Assembly (NCBI GenBank): GCA_037190175.1 | Contig: JBBCJM010000001.1 | Coordinates: 1 to 29,595, forward strand | Length of the DNA: 29,595 nt | From: JBBCJM01 sp037190175 | GTDB taxonomy: Bacteria; Pseudomonadota; Alphaproteobacteria; Rhodobacterales; Rhodobacteraceae | Direction: 5' to 3' | Translations under genes and position numbers: made by a program | Notes under the pieces: generated by a model | The model's database searches: none | What the model was told of the DNA's origin: nothing | The model's input: only the letters and a program-made list of their open reading frames with translations | Shown: piece after piece, positions 1 to 7,241 of the stretch | Layout of the letters: each line of letters begins with the position of its first letter | Position numbering within the stretch: position 1 is the first letter of the stretch

Positions 1-2
1 AG

Positions 3-136
3 AAAGAGGCCAGAGGCTCGCCGCCAGATGTCCGGGTCGAACTTCGCAAGGCACATGCGGCCCCGGTCTTCGACGACCTGGAGGTCTGGCTTGCCATGCA
101 GCTCACGACAGTATCGGGCAAATCCCCGCTCGCGGC
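3..136 (+). pseudogene. IS66-family transposase (TnpC) fragment, open at the left edge
   Basis: The frame starting at base 3 translates without stops to a stretch typical of the C-terminal catalytic region of IS66 transposases. It includes an APVFDDLEVWL block and then SGKSPLAA, which in IS66 proteins normally continues as AIRYAL. The match stops abruptly at base 136, where the sequence becomes the end of an IS21-type element. The gene is therefore interrupted there, and its 5' part lies outside the window. Only about 45 residues are visible, so this is a dead remnant. Family assignment is from motif memory. Confidence 0.75.
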
Positions 137-150
137 TGTCAATCGGCACG

Positions 151-188
151 CAATTTTGACCCCCAAGCGGCGTCCAATTTTGACCCCC
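151..188. repeat. IS21 terminal direct repeats
   Basis: CAATTTTGACCCCC occurs at 151-164 and again at 175-188, separated by ten bases. Repeated transposase-binding sites at the ends are a known feature of IS21-family elements. They lie just outside the istB stop codon at 200. Confidence 0.75.
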
Positions 189-199
189 GTTCCCGTAGG

Positions 200-927
200 T
201 CAGGCGCGGTTCTTGAAGCGCCAGGACTCGTTGCCGGTCTCGATGATCTCGCAGTGGTGGGTCAGGCGGTCGAGGAGCGCGGTTGTCATCTTGGCGTCGC
301 CGAAGACCGAGGGCCATTCGCCGAAGGCGAGGTTGGTGGTGACGATGATCGAGGTGCGCTCGTAGAGTTTGCTGATCAGATGGAACAATAGTTGGCCGCC
401 GGCCTGAGCAAAGGGCAGATAGCCGAGTTCATCGAGAACGACGAAGTCGAGGCGGTTCAGGTAGTCGGCGAGATGGCCCTGCTTGCCGCTGCGTGCTTCG
501 GTGTCGAGGCGGTTCACCAGGTCGACGACGTTGAAAAAGCGACCCCGGATGCCGTTCCTGATGAGCGCTCGGGCGATGGCGATGGCCAGGTGCGACTTGC
601 CTGTTCCGGTGCCGCCGATGAGCACGACGTTGCGCTGCTCGGCGATGAAGCCGCCCCGAGCCAGGTCGCGGACCAGTCTTCGTTCACCGGGGTGCCGGTG
701 AAGTCGAACTCCTCGAGGTCCTTGGCCAGCGGCAGCTTGGCGACGGTGAGCTGGTAGCGGATCGATCGCGCCTGCTTCTCAGCGATCTCGGACTGCAGCA
801 ACTCGCCAACGATCCGAGGTGGCTCGTGCTGGCGCTTGATGCCGTTGCCCATGACCTCGTCATAGGCGCTACGCATCCCGTAGAGCTTGAGGCTGCCCAT
901 CAGTTCCAAAACCTGGGTGCGTTCCAT
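200..927 (-). pseudogene. istB: istB, IS21 helper ATPase, frameshifted
   Basis: IstB is the AAA+ helper that directs IS21 transposition. The N-terminal part reads from the ATG at 927 through the usual MERTQVLELM start to FDFTGTPVNE. The reading frame must then change near 674-682 to continue as LVRDLARGGF, the Walker A GGTGTGKSHLA, and the rest of the protein down to the stop at 200. The span of 728 bases is not a multiple of three, consistent with loss of one base at the junction. Without the shift the protein would be about 242 residues, near normal for the family. A sequencing error is possible, but the adjacent istA is also broken, which favours real decay. Confidence 0.85.
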
Positions 928-939
928 CTCGGGTTGTCC

Positions 940-2095
940 TTCTGAGGGTGTCGTAGCGGGCGCAGTCGGCCACCGGCGCGTGGATCAGGCGCAGCGCCTG
1001 CGGGGTGAGGAGCAGCCGCTCGGCGCCGGATCGCGGCGACGGGCGAGGATGTTGATGACCACCGGGGCGGAGAACACGCCCTGGTCCAGGGCCTCGCGGC
1101 AGGCCGCCTCCACCGCCGGCAGCCCGTCGTCGGCGACACAGCCGAGGATCGCCACCATCTGCCGGTCGCCGTCGTCCAGGGGCTTCAGCTTGCGCCGGAC
1201 CGTCGCCATCGCCGGCGGCAGGACCCAGTCCCGGAACGGGGCGCCATTGCGCAGCGCACCGGGTTTGCGCGCCAGGACGGGCACATGGTGCAGGTCTTCG
1301 AGACCGAGGCCGGCAGGCTGTGCAAGCCGTCGAACGGACCGACATAGGGCACGAGGCTCGGCCGCTCGGCCTCGAACATCTGCCAGATCGTCTGATCGGC
1401 CCGCTCAGGGTGTCGGTGCGCCTTGGCATAGGCAATGCACTTGTCGAGCAGCCAGGCGTTCAGCTCGGCAAGGTTCTTCACCCGCAGCCGCGGCGTGAAG
1501 AACCGCTCGCGGACTAGCCCCACCTGGTTCTCGACCTGGCCCTTCTCCCAGCCCGAGGCCGGTGTGCAGGCCACGGGCTGCACCAGGTAGTGGCTGCACA
1601 TCTGCAGGAAGCGGCGGTTGTAGAGCCGCTCCTTACCGGTGAAGACCGCCTCCACCGCGGTCTTCATGTTGTCGTAGATGCCGCGCGTGCAGGTGCCCTT
1701 GAAGAAGGCGAAGGCCCGGTCATGGGCGTCGAAGACCATCTCCTGGCTCTCGCGCATGTAGGCTCGGGCGAACATCATCCGGCTGTGGCAGAGCCGGACA
1801 TGGGCAACCTTCACCGTCACGGTGACGCCAGCGATCAGTACCACCTCGTGGCTCCAGTCGAACTGGTAGGCCTCGCCGGGGGTGTACCACAGCGGCACAT
1901 AGGCCTCCGCGGCCACCGACCCGCGCGCCTTCGACCAGGTCCGGGCATAGCGACGGACCGCGTCGTAGCCGCCGTCATAGCCGAGCGCCCGCGCCTCTTC
2001 GTAGATGCGGCTCAGGGCGAGGCTGCCGGTGCAACATGCGCTCGGCGGCGATGTATCCGGCCAGTTTGTGGAGCCAGGTGGCGAAACGCCTTGGT
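940..2095 (-). pseudogene. istA: istA, IS21 transposase, truncated and multiply frameshifted
   Basis: The central part (about 2020-1300) is a clear DDE integrase core: YQFDWSHE holds the first Asp, GIYDNMKTAV the second, and GWEKGQVENQVG the Glu. The N-terminal helix-turn-helix part is missing or scrambled upstream, with a probable frame change near 2035. After SVSKTC (near 1290) some 60-70 residues expected in IstA are absent, and the match resumes in another frame at PVLARKPGALRNG. A further frame change near 1020 is needed to reach the C-terminal block ending DCARYDTLRR. At least three lesions make this a pseudogene. Confidence 0.85.
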
Positions 2096-3099
2096 GACGG
2101 GAGTCCGCAGGCATCTTGACGCACGCCGCAAATCGTAACATATATAGTTACGTGAAACGGGACAGCCGCCTCTCCTCGGTCCTGCATGCCCTGCTGCACA
2201 TGGCAGAGCGTGTCGATCGCCACCATGAAGGCGGCGCCCAGCAGGGCCGACAGCGGCAGCACCCGGTCGAACCGCGCGCCGCCCACCAGGCGCGCCATGT
2301 GCGGCACCATCAGCCCGATCCAGCCGATGGTGCCCGAGGCCGCCACCGCCGCCGCGGTCATCAGCGTGGCGCAGGCGATCACGACCAGCCGCAGCCGGCC
2401 GACCTCGATCCCCAGCGCGCGCGCCTCCTCGTCCCCCACCGCCAGCACCCCGATCCGCCAGCGCAGGAGGAGGAGCGGCAGGAGGCCGACCGTCATGGCG
2501 GGCAAGAGCAGCGTCACATCCGCCGGCCGGGTGCCGGCGAGACTGCCCAGGAGCCAGAAGGTCATCGCCGGCAACTGGTCGTCGGGGTCGGCCAGCGTCT
2601 TGACCAGCGCCACCCCGGCGCCGGCCAGCGCGCCCACCGCGATGCCGCAGAGCACCAGCGTCAGCACCTCGCCCCGGTTGCCCAGGAGCGCGGCGATGCC
2701 CATCACCAGCATCACGGTGGCCAGGCCGCCGAGGAAGCTCAGCCCCTGGATCAGCAGGATCGGCAGGCCCAAGAGGATGCCCAGCACCGCCCCGAACCCG
2801 GCCCCGGCCGAGACGCCCAGGATGTCGGGCGAGACCAGCGGGTTGCGGAAGCAGACCTGATAGGCCGCCCCGGCGGAGGACAAGGCGGCGCCCACCAGCG
2901 CCGCCGCCAGCACCCGCGGCAGGCGGATCTGGAAGAGGACCGAGGCCTCGGCGCCCGTCGCCCGCTCGCCCCACAGCGCCGCGGTGGAAAGCTCGGCGAT
3001 CCGCCCCGGCGAGAGGGCATAGGGGCCGGTCAGCAGCCCCAGCAGCAGCGCCGCCAGAAGCAGCCCCAGCGCGCCCGGCAGCAGGAGCGTCGCGCGCAC
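1975..3099 (-). pseudogene. FecCD-type ABC transporter permease, 3' end lost at the IS scar
   Basis: This was an inner-membrane permease of the iron-siderophore/B12/molybdate (BtuC-FecCD) class. Starting at a GTG at 3099, it shows successive hydrophobic helices and family blocks: RLPRVLAAALVGAALSSAGA, FRNPLVSPDILGVSAGAGFG, MTFWLLGSLAGTRP and GTIGWIGLMVPHMARL. The match ends at AIDTLC near base 2201. The expected last 35 or so residues, with their final helix, are replaced by about 75 unrelated residues read through scar and IS DNA to the stop at 1975. The start overlaps the preceding stop by one base (TAGTG). No ATPase gene follows, so the importer is probably dead. The Mop and Mo-box context suggests a MolB-like molybdate or tungstate permease, which is inference. 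Confidence 0.8.
2134..2152. promoter_or_regulatory. 19-bp AT-centred palindrome, possible orphan operator
   Basis: CGTAAC and GTTACG flank ATATATA. The whole reads almost identically on both strands, differing only in the odd centre. It lies in the roughly 100-base scar between the truncated permease and the remnant istA, and its AT-rich composition is unlike the surroundings. The form resembles TetR-type operators. No gene that it could control remains intact nearby. Confidence 0.4.
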
Positions 3100-4169
3100 T
3101 ATTGCCCCAGCAGTTCCGTGACCTGCGCCTCGTCCAGCTGGACGTGGTAGAAGAGATCGTAGAACCGCGCGACCTCGGCCTTCAGGTCGCCCTCGGCGGC
3201 CTCGGGGTAGAAGCCGTGCATCAGCCAGTGCAGCCCGACCAGCCGGTTGACCGAGGGCGGGCTGTCGATGAAGCCGAAGGGCGAGCCCGGCGCCAGCATC
3301 ACCCGGCCCTGCGCCACCGCCGGCACGTCGGCCCAGCCGGGCAGGCCGGCCACGCCCTCGGCGAAGGGGCGGCTGATGGTGACGATGGTGTCGGGCGCCC
3401 AGACCAGCACCTGTTCGGGCGAGGTGGTGACGAGACCGCTGCGCGGCCCCTCGGTCACGTTCACGCCCCCGGCGCGCTCGATGATCTCGGCGTTGATCGA
3501 GCCCCGGGCGGCGCTTTCCAGCCCCTCGGGCCCGCGGGCCAGATAGACCCGCGGCCGCTGGTCCTCGGGCACCGCGGCCAGTACCCGGTCGACCATGGCG
3601 AGCGTCTCCTCGGCATAGGCTGCCAGGGTCTCGCCCCGCTCCGGCACGCCGAGGATCTCGGCCATCAGCCGGATCGCCGCGGGGGTATTGGCGAAGGAGC
3701 CGTCGATCAGCACATAGGGAACCCCGGTCTGTTCCTGCACCTTGGCGGCCAGCGACAGATAGGTGTCGTTCACCGTGCCGAAGTCCACGATCAGGTCGGG
3801 CCGGGCGGCGAGCAGCACCTCGAGGTTCAGCGTATCGCCGCGGCCGGTCAGCCGGCCCAGTTCCGGCAGCGCCTCCACCTCGTCGAGCAGATAGGGCAGG
3901 TCGGCGGCGCGGGGCGCGGTGACCCAGCCGATCATCGCCTCGGGCTTCAGCGCATAGAGCAGCACCGCGGCGGGCGGGCCCGAGGCGAAGACCCGTTCGG
4001 GCGCGTCGGGCAGGGTGACGGTGCGGCCGGTAGCGTCGACCACGTCGCGGGCCTGCGCGGCGAAGGCCAGCACCAGCAGCGCGCAGGCGGCCAGCACGGC
4101 CATCAGCGCGCGGGGGCGGCGGCGGAAGTCGCCCGTCTCGGACAGGCAGCGGGCTTGGCGGGGTGTCAT
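3099..4169 (-). CDS. Periplasmic metal/oxyanion-binding protein of an ABC importer
   Basis: This is a class III (siderophore/B12/molybdate-type) solute-binding protein of 356 residues. The ATG at 4169 has GGAGGAG just upstream and overlaps the preceding stop as ATGA. An N-terminal signal peptide has an RRR cluster, a hydrophobic stretch and a likely cut after AQA. Mature features are VVDATGRTVTLPDAPERV at the start of the first lobe, a long linking helix, and GLPGWADVPAVAQGRV in the second lobe, as in PF01497 proteins. The same operon has a Mop protein behind a Mo-box and a FecCD permease, so a MolA-like molybdate or tungstate ligand is the best inference. An iron chelate is the alternative. 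The partner permease is truncated, so the protein may have no working transporter here. Confidence 0.85.
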   Translation of the reverse strand: MTPRQARCLSETGDFRRRPRALMAVLAACALLVLAFAAQARDVVDATGRTVTLPDAPERVFASGPPAAVLLYALKPEAMIGWVTAPRAADLPYLLDEVEALPELGRLTGRGDTLNLEVLLAARPDLIVDFGTVNDTYLSLAAKVQEQTGVPYVLIDGSFANTPAAIRLMAEILGVPERGETLAAYAEETLAMVDRVLAAVPEDQRPRVYLARGPEGLESAARGSINAEIIERAGGVNVTEGPRSGLVTTSPEQVLVWAPDTIVTISRPFAEGVAGLPGWADVPAVAQGRVMLAPGSPFGFIDSPPSVNRLVGLHWLMHGFYPEAAEGDLKAEVARFYDLFYHVQLDEAQVTELLGQ

Positions 4170-4642
4170 GGGGCTCCTCCCTGAAGGGCGCCGAATTCCG
4201 GCTTGATGTCGAGCAAGGGCGTGCCGTCCACGCAATCCAGCCCGCGGACCGAGAGCGTCGGGCCGTCCACGGCGATCACCCGGACGAAGGACGAGGCGAT
4301 GGGATTGGGCCGCACTGGCGAGCGGATGGCGAAGGTGCCGGTGGTGGTGCCGTCGGCGCGCGGGCTCTGGTGCACCAGGTCGCGGCGGGCCAGGTGCATC
4401 CAGTACAGAAGTTGCAGCCGGTCGCCCGCGATCACGCCCTTCAGCGCCGGCTCCCACTCGGGGTCGAGCTCGATCCAGCAGACCGGCCCGCTCGCCTCGT
4501 CGCCCTTCTTCGGGCAGGCGTGGCGGTCGGGCCAGGGCGTGCGCAGGGTGCCGATGAACTGCACCGTGGCATCCGCCCGGGTGGCGGGACGGGCCGCGAC
4601 CTCGCCCGGCCGCAGGTCGTTCCAGGCAGGCGTGGCGGTCAT
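4166..4642 (-). CDS. TrmO/TsaA-like (UPF0066) protein
   Basis: The 158-residue protein matches the single-domain TsaA/TrmO fold. It shows an early IGTLRTPWPDR block, then RPNPIASSFVRV, then GLDCVDGTPLLDIKPEF, which is the family signature near the end. E. coli TrmO methylates the t6A base at position 37 of some tRNAs using S-adenosylmethionine. E. coli TrmO is longer; this one ends soon after the core. The gene overlaps mop by four bases (ATGA at 4639-4642) and the binding-protein gene by four bases, so it is translated as part of the Mo operon. That placement leaves open a role tied to metal or cofactor handling instead of tRNA. Confidence 0.8.
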   Translation of the reverse strand: MTATPAWNDLRPGEVAARPATRADATVQFIGTLRTPWPDRHACPKKGDEASGPVCWIELDPEWEPALKGVIAGDRLQLLYWMHLARRDLVHQSPRADGTTTGTFAIRSPVRPNPIASSFVRVIAVDGPTLSVRGLDCVDGTPLLDIKPEFGALQGGAP

Positions 4643-4848
4643 TCGTCGCGACCGACCATCACGTCGCTGGCCTTGATCACCGCATAGGCGCGTTCGCCGA
4701 CCTTCAGCCCCAGCTCGGCCACGGCCTCGTTGGTGATGGCGGCGGTGACCACGCTGCCGCCCAGGTCGATGCGCACATGGGCGGTGACGGCGCCGGTCAC
4801 GATCTCGGTGACGGTTCCGGGCAGGACGTTGCGGGCGCTGAGCTTCAT
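4639..4848 (-). CDS. mop: Molbindin, single Mop/TOBE domain
   Basis: The 69-residue protein starts at the ATG at 4848 with GGAGG seven bases upstream. It is one Mop domain: SARNVLPGTVTEIVTGAV, then a HVRIDLGG strand, an AITNEAVAELGLKVG turn and a final AVIKASDVMVG strand. Molbindins assemble into hexamers that bind molybdate or tungstate in the cytoplasm and buffer its level. It is the first gene of the operon, directly behind the candidate Mo-box. It is the strongest clue that the downstream binding protein and permease handled molybdate or tungstate. Confidence 0.9.
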   Translation of the reverse strand: MKLSARNVLPGTVTEIVTGAVTAHVRIDLGGSVVTAAITNEAVAELGLKVGERAYAVIKASDVMVGRDE

Positions 4849-4866
4849 GGCGGGCCTCCGGGGATT

Positions 4867-4890
4867 CGATATGTGTGCGGAAAAATATCG
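4867..4890 (-). promoter_or_regulatory. Candidate Mo-box (ModE/MopA-type operator)
   Basis: CGATAT and ATATCG face each other across 12 bases. The CG-to-CG length is 24, the same as in the E. coli ModE box (CGnTATATA-N6-TATATnnCG). It lies 18 bases upstream of the mop start. A molybdate-responsive repressor bound here would shut the operon when molybdate is plentiful. The inner AT tracts are imperfect. Confidence 0.6.
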
Positions 4891-4926
4891 CACCGGATGG
4901 GCCGGGGTGTCCAGCCCGCCACGCAA

Positions 4927-4955
4927 AAGGGGCGCGCGGATCACGCGCGCCCCTT
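4927..4955 (-). terminator. Rho-independent terminator of the csbD operon
   Basis: A perfect 12-bp stem (4927-4938 with 4944-4955) encloses a five-base loop. On the minus strand it is followed by four Ts. It lies 18 bases past the stop of the 25-residue peptide gene and separates that operon from mop. Confidence 0.8.
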
Positions 4956-4973
4956 GCCCCGGGTCTTCTGCCC

Positions 4974-5051
4974 TCAGAACACGTCGAGCAGGTAGAGGAT
5001 GATGATGATCGGGATCGGGATGCCGATCAGCCAGGCGATGGCGCCGCGCAT
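4974..5051 (-). CDS. 25-residue membrane peptide coupled to csbD
   Basis: A tiny gene directly follows csbD: its ATG at 5051 shares one base with the csbD stop (TGATG), a strong sign of coupled translation. The product begins MRGAIAWLIG, continues with a proline- and isoleucine-rich hydrophobic run and ends YLLDVF, so nearly all of it would be one membrane helix. A terminator follows closely. I recall similar very short peptides beside stress genes in other alphaproteobacteria, but know no assigned function. With csbD it should be made under EcfG control. Confidence 0.7.
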   Translation of the reverse strand: MRGAIAWLIGIPIPIIIILYLLDVF

Positions 5052-5248
5052 CAGAGCCTCTTGAACCAGTCGTCGACCTCGCGCTCGGCCTCTTCCTTGG
5101 CGCGGCCGTACTTCTGCTGGACCAGGCCCACGATCTGCTCGCGCCGGCCCTCGATCTTGTCCCAGTCGTCGTCGGTGATCTTGCCCCAGGTCTCGCGGGC
5201 CTTGCCCTTGAACTCGGTCCAGCGGCCTTTCATTTCCTCGGCGTTCAT
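5051..5248 (-). CDS. CsbD-family stress protein
   Basis: The 65-residue hydrophilic protein opens MNAEEMKGRWTEFKGKARET and continues KITDDDWDKIEGRREQIVG, the standard CsbD pattern (PF05532). GGAGG precedes the ATG at 5248. CsbD proteins are small helical proteins made in large amounts under general stress; their molecular role is not settled. An EcfG-type promoter (GGAAC-N17-CGTT, 5307 to 5282) lies directly upstream, which fits stress induction. It is co-transcribed with the 25-residue membrane peptide. Confidence 0.93.
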   Translation of the reverse strand: MNAEEMKGRWTEFKGKARETWGKITDDDWDKIEGRREQIVGLVQQKYGRAKEEAEREVDDWFKRL

Positions 5249-5281
5249 TGTCGAGCCTCCTTCGGTTTTCGATGGCGGATC

Positions 5282-5307
5282 AACGCGGGGCGGCGGCGGC
5301 GGGTTCC
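5282..5307 (-). promoter_or_regulatory. EcfG-type promoter of csbD
   Basis: On the minus strand GGAAC (5307-5303) and CGTT (5285-5282) are 17 bases apart, matching the alphaproteobacterial EcfG consensus. The predicted RNA start is about 26 bases before the csbD ATG. Confidence 0.75.
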
Positions 5308-5342
5308 GGCGCGCGGGTTGGCGCCGCTGCGTCACAGGGCGG

Positions 5343-5367
5343 GGAACCCCTGGGTCGCCAAGGCGTT
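5343..5367 (+). promoter_or_regulatory. EcfG-type promoter of the DUF1328 gene
   Basis: GGAAC (5343-5347) and CGTT (5364-5367) are 16 bases apart. It is divergent from the csbD promoter, and its predicted RNA start is about 29 bases before the ATG at 5404. Confidence 0.75.
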
Positions 5368-5403
5368 GTTTACGCGCACAAGACCGCAAAAGGAGAAATC
5401 ACA

Positions 5404-5577
5404 ATGCTGGGTTGGGCCCTGACCTTCCTCATCGTCGCGCTGATCGCCGCGGCCCTCGGCTTCGGCGGCATCGCCGGCGCCTCGGCGTCGATCGCGCAGG
5501 TCCTGTTCTTCGTCTTCATCGTCCTCTTCGTGGTGGCGATGATCGCCCGCGCGTTGCGCGGACAGCCGCCGGTCTGA
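5404..5577 (+). CDS. DUF1328/UPF0391 small membrane protein
   Basis: The 57-residue protein has two hydrophobic segments. The first runs MLGWALTFLIVALIAAALGFG, then a small-residue turn GIAGASASIAQ leads to a second, VLFFVFIVLFVVAMIARAL. This is the full DUF1328 pattern. The ATG at 5404 has AGGAGA upstream. Family members are inner-membrane proteins often induced by stress, with no established biochemical role. Here an EcfG-type promoter lies 37 bases upstream, and a hairpin terminator follows at 5608, so it is a single-gene GSR unit. Confidence 0.92.
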   Translation: MLGWALTFLIVALIAAALGFGGIAGASASIAQVLFFVFIVLFVVAMIARALRGQPPV

Positions 5578-5607
5578 CGGCCGGAGGCTCCGATGGACGG
5601 CCTGTGA

Positions 5608-5632
5608 CGGCCGCGGGATCGCCCCGCGGCCG
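5608..5632 (+). terminator. Terminator of the DUF1328 gene
   Basis: CGGCCGCGGG (5608-5617) pairs with CCCGCGGCCG (5623-5632) over a five-base loop, followed by TTTGCCTTT. Confidence 0.75.
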
Positions 5633-5654
5633 TTTGCCTTTGCGGCACAAGGAA

Positions 5655-5684
5655 AAACCCCCGGAGCCTGCGCTCCGGGGGTTT
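5655..5684 (-). terminator. Terminator of the secreted-protein gene at 5706-6230
   Basis: A perfect 13-bp stem (5655-5667 with 5672-5684) has a CTGC loop. On the minus strand it runs into five Ts. It may also act on the plus strand as a second stop after DUF1328. Confidence 0.85.
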
Positions 5685-5705
5685 CGTCTGCGGCAGGGCA
5701 GGGCG

Positions 5706-6230
5706 TCAGCCGCCCGCCACCAGTTCCGCCACGCGGTCGGCGAAGGTGTCGACCAGCACGCGGTACTGCGCCTCGGTCGCCCTGGCCTCGGACTCGGCGG
5801 TGATCTCGCCCTCGATCATCGGGCGGGCGCTCGAGACGCGCAGCGACACGCCCTCGCCCATGCTGGGCCCGGTCAGGATCACCTGCCCCGCCAGCTCGCC
5901 CTCGTCCGCCCCCGTCAGGTTGAACAGGCTGTCGGAGAGCGCGAAGCTCTCGATCCGCACGGTGACCTTGGCGTTGGGGTCGGGCGGGGGATTGTCGTCG
6001 CTGCCCACCTCTTCCGGCGGAAGCTCGCCCACCGCCGGCACGATGCGCGCCGCGATGGCGTTGCTGAGGTCGGTTTCCAGATTGGCCCAGTAGGACCCCG
6101 CCGGCGCGGTTTCCAGCACGGCCAGCGGCGCGTCGACCTCGATGTTGGCGACGGGCGGGTCCTGCGCCAGGGCAGGGGTGAAGGCGAGAAGCGCCGCGGT
6201 GGCGGCGGAGAGCGTGAGGGTGCGCAGCAT
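5706..6230 (-). CDS. Secreted protein of unknown function with an EcfG promoter
   Basis: The chosen ATG at 6230 has AGGAG eight bases upstream and starts a signal peptide (MLRTLTLSAATAALLAFTPA, cut after LAQ). The mature part, about 150 residues, is acidic. It contains an SYWANLETDLSNAIAARI helix, a VTVRIESFALSDS strand region and a C-terminal helix DTFADRVAEL. No lipobox or known domain is evident to me. The alternation of short strands with 'VRI' and 'VSLRVSS' blocks suggests a small beta-rich envelope protein. An EcfG-type promoter 65 bases upstream and a strong terminator downstream make it a separate stress-induced unit. Confidence 0.85.
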   Translation of the reverse strand: MLRTLTLSAATAALLAFTPALAQDPPVANIEVDAPLAVLETAPAGSYWANLETDLSNAIAARIVPAVGELPPEEVGSDDNPPPDPNAKVTVRIESFALSDSLFNLTGADEGELAGQVILTGPSMGEGVSLRVSSARPMIEGEITAESEARATEAQYRVLVDTFADRVAELVAGG

Positions 6231-6294
6231 GATCTGGCTCCTTCTTTCCAAGGGGTTTCCGCCGGCGAAAAATCCCCGGCGGTCGTGGAAAAAC

Positions 6295-6319
6295 AACGCC
6301 CGGAGCGCGGGGAAGTTCC
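6295..6319 (-). promoter_or_regulatory. EcfG-type promoter of the secreted-protein gene
   Basis: On the minus strand GGAAC (6319-6315) and CGTT (6298-6295) are 16 bases apart, about 65 bases before the ATG at 6230. Confidence 0.7.
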
Positions 6320-6361
6320 CCCCGGGGCAGCCCGCGGAAGCCCGCCGCCCGCAAAGAGGAA

Positions 6362-6389
6362 GGGGCCCGCGAGCGATGCCGCGAGCCCC
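6362..6389 (-). terminator. Terminator of phyR
   Basis: On the minus strand GGGGCTCGCG and CGCGGGCCCC form a ten-pair stem with one G-U pair and an eight-base loop, then TTCCTCTTT. It lies 27 bases after the phyR stop. Confidence 0.6.
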
Positions 6390-6415
6390 CGCTTCGGGCC
6401 GGAGAGCGGGACCAG

Positions 6416-7213
6416 TCAGGCCAGAAGCGTCTCGGTGGAGGCGAAGAACATCGCCTGGCTGACCGCCGAGCGCACCTGATCCTCGGCATAGGGCTTGGTG
6501 ATCAGGAAGGCGGGTTCGGGGCGGGTGCCGGTCAGCAGCCGTTCGGGGAAGGCGGTGATGAACACCACCGGCAGTTCGGGGAAATCGGTCAGGATGTCGT
6601 TCACCGCGTCGATGCCCGAGGAGTTGTCGGCCAGCTGGATGTCGGCCAGCACCAGGTCGGGCCGCTCGCGCTTGGCCAGCGCCACGGCCTCGGTGCGGGA
6701 GCGGGCCACGCCGGTGACCGCATGGCCCATCTCCTCGACGATGGCGCGGATGTCCATGGCGATGATCGCCTCGTCCTCGATGATCATCACCCGGCCGGCC
6801 ACCGCCGCCTCCATCTCGCGCTGCGCGGTGGCGATCAGGCCGCTGGCCTCGTCGGTGCTGGCCCCGATGATCTGGCCGACCTCCTCGGGCGTGAAGCCTT
6901 CGATGGAGTTCAACAGCAGCGCCTCGCGCGTGTTGGGCGTCAGCCCCGCCATATGCGCCTGGGCGCGGCGCGCGAGCCGGGTGTCGCCCTCGCCCACCGG
7001 GGCGCCGGCGCTGGACCAGACCAGGTGGAAGGCATGGAACAGCCCGACCTTGGCCGAGCCCGCGTTCCTCAGCGCGCTGTCGTCTTCCAGCAGCGCCTCC
7101 AGCGTGGCGGCCGCAAACGTATCGCCCGACGACTGGCTGCCTGTGAGCGCGCGTGCATAGCGGCGCAGATACGGCAGGGCAACGGCCAGATCAGCGGTCG
7201 AGGTCGGGGGCAT
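6416..7213 (-). CDS. phyR: PhyR, anti-anti-sigma response regulator of the general stress response
   Basis: The 265-residue protein has an N-terminal sigma-like domain (about 1-125) and a C-terminal receiver (about 141-262). The receiver has the acidic pair E146-D147, the phosphoacceptor D191 in LVLADIQL, T220 and K240, followed by the family's PAFLITKPY block. When phosphorylated, PhyR binds NepR and frees EcfG. The ATG at 7213 is preferred because it gives the usual family length. The frame stays open far upstream, but only as the antisense of ecfG. The gene is divergent from nepR-ecfG and shares with it a symmetric EcfG promoter. Its own EcfG control forms a positive loop. Confidence 0.96.
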   Translation of the reverse strand: MPPTSTADLAVALPYLRRYARALTGSQSSGDTFAAATLEALLEDDSALRNAGSAKVGLFHAFHLVWSSAGAPVGEGDTRLARRAQAHMAGLTPNTREALLLNSIEGFTPEEVGQIIGASTDEASGLIATAQREMEAAVAGRVMIIEDEAIIAMDIRAIVEEMGHAVTGVARSRTEAVALAKRERPDLVLADIQLADNSSGIDAVNDILTDFPELPVVFITAFPERLLTGTRPEPAFLITKPYAEDQVRSAVSQAMFFASTETLLA

Positions 7214-7241
7214 TTTACCATCCAATTTTTCGTATATACGG

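Larger units (their letters stand above)
137..2100 (-). mobile_element. Degenerate IS21-family insertion sequence
   Basis: The element carries the istA-istB order of IS21 elements on the minus strand. One end is visible near base 137: it begins TGTC and carries 14-bp direct repeats at 151-164 and 175-188, as expected for the multiple terminal repeats of this family. The other end is missing. Recognisable IstA sequence fades near 2090 and the neighbouring permease gene is broken at about 2200. Both genes carry frameshifts or deletions, so the element cannot mobilise itself. It sits inside an IS66 transposase remnant. Confidence 0.8.

Noticed and set aside
7231..7240. CGTATATACG palindrome near the phyR RNA start
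   Set aside because: Only ten bases long; too short to call an operator without conservation data.
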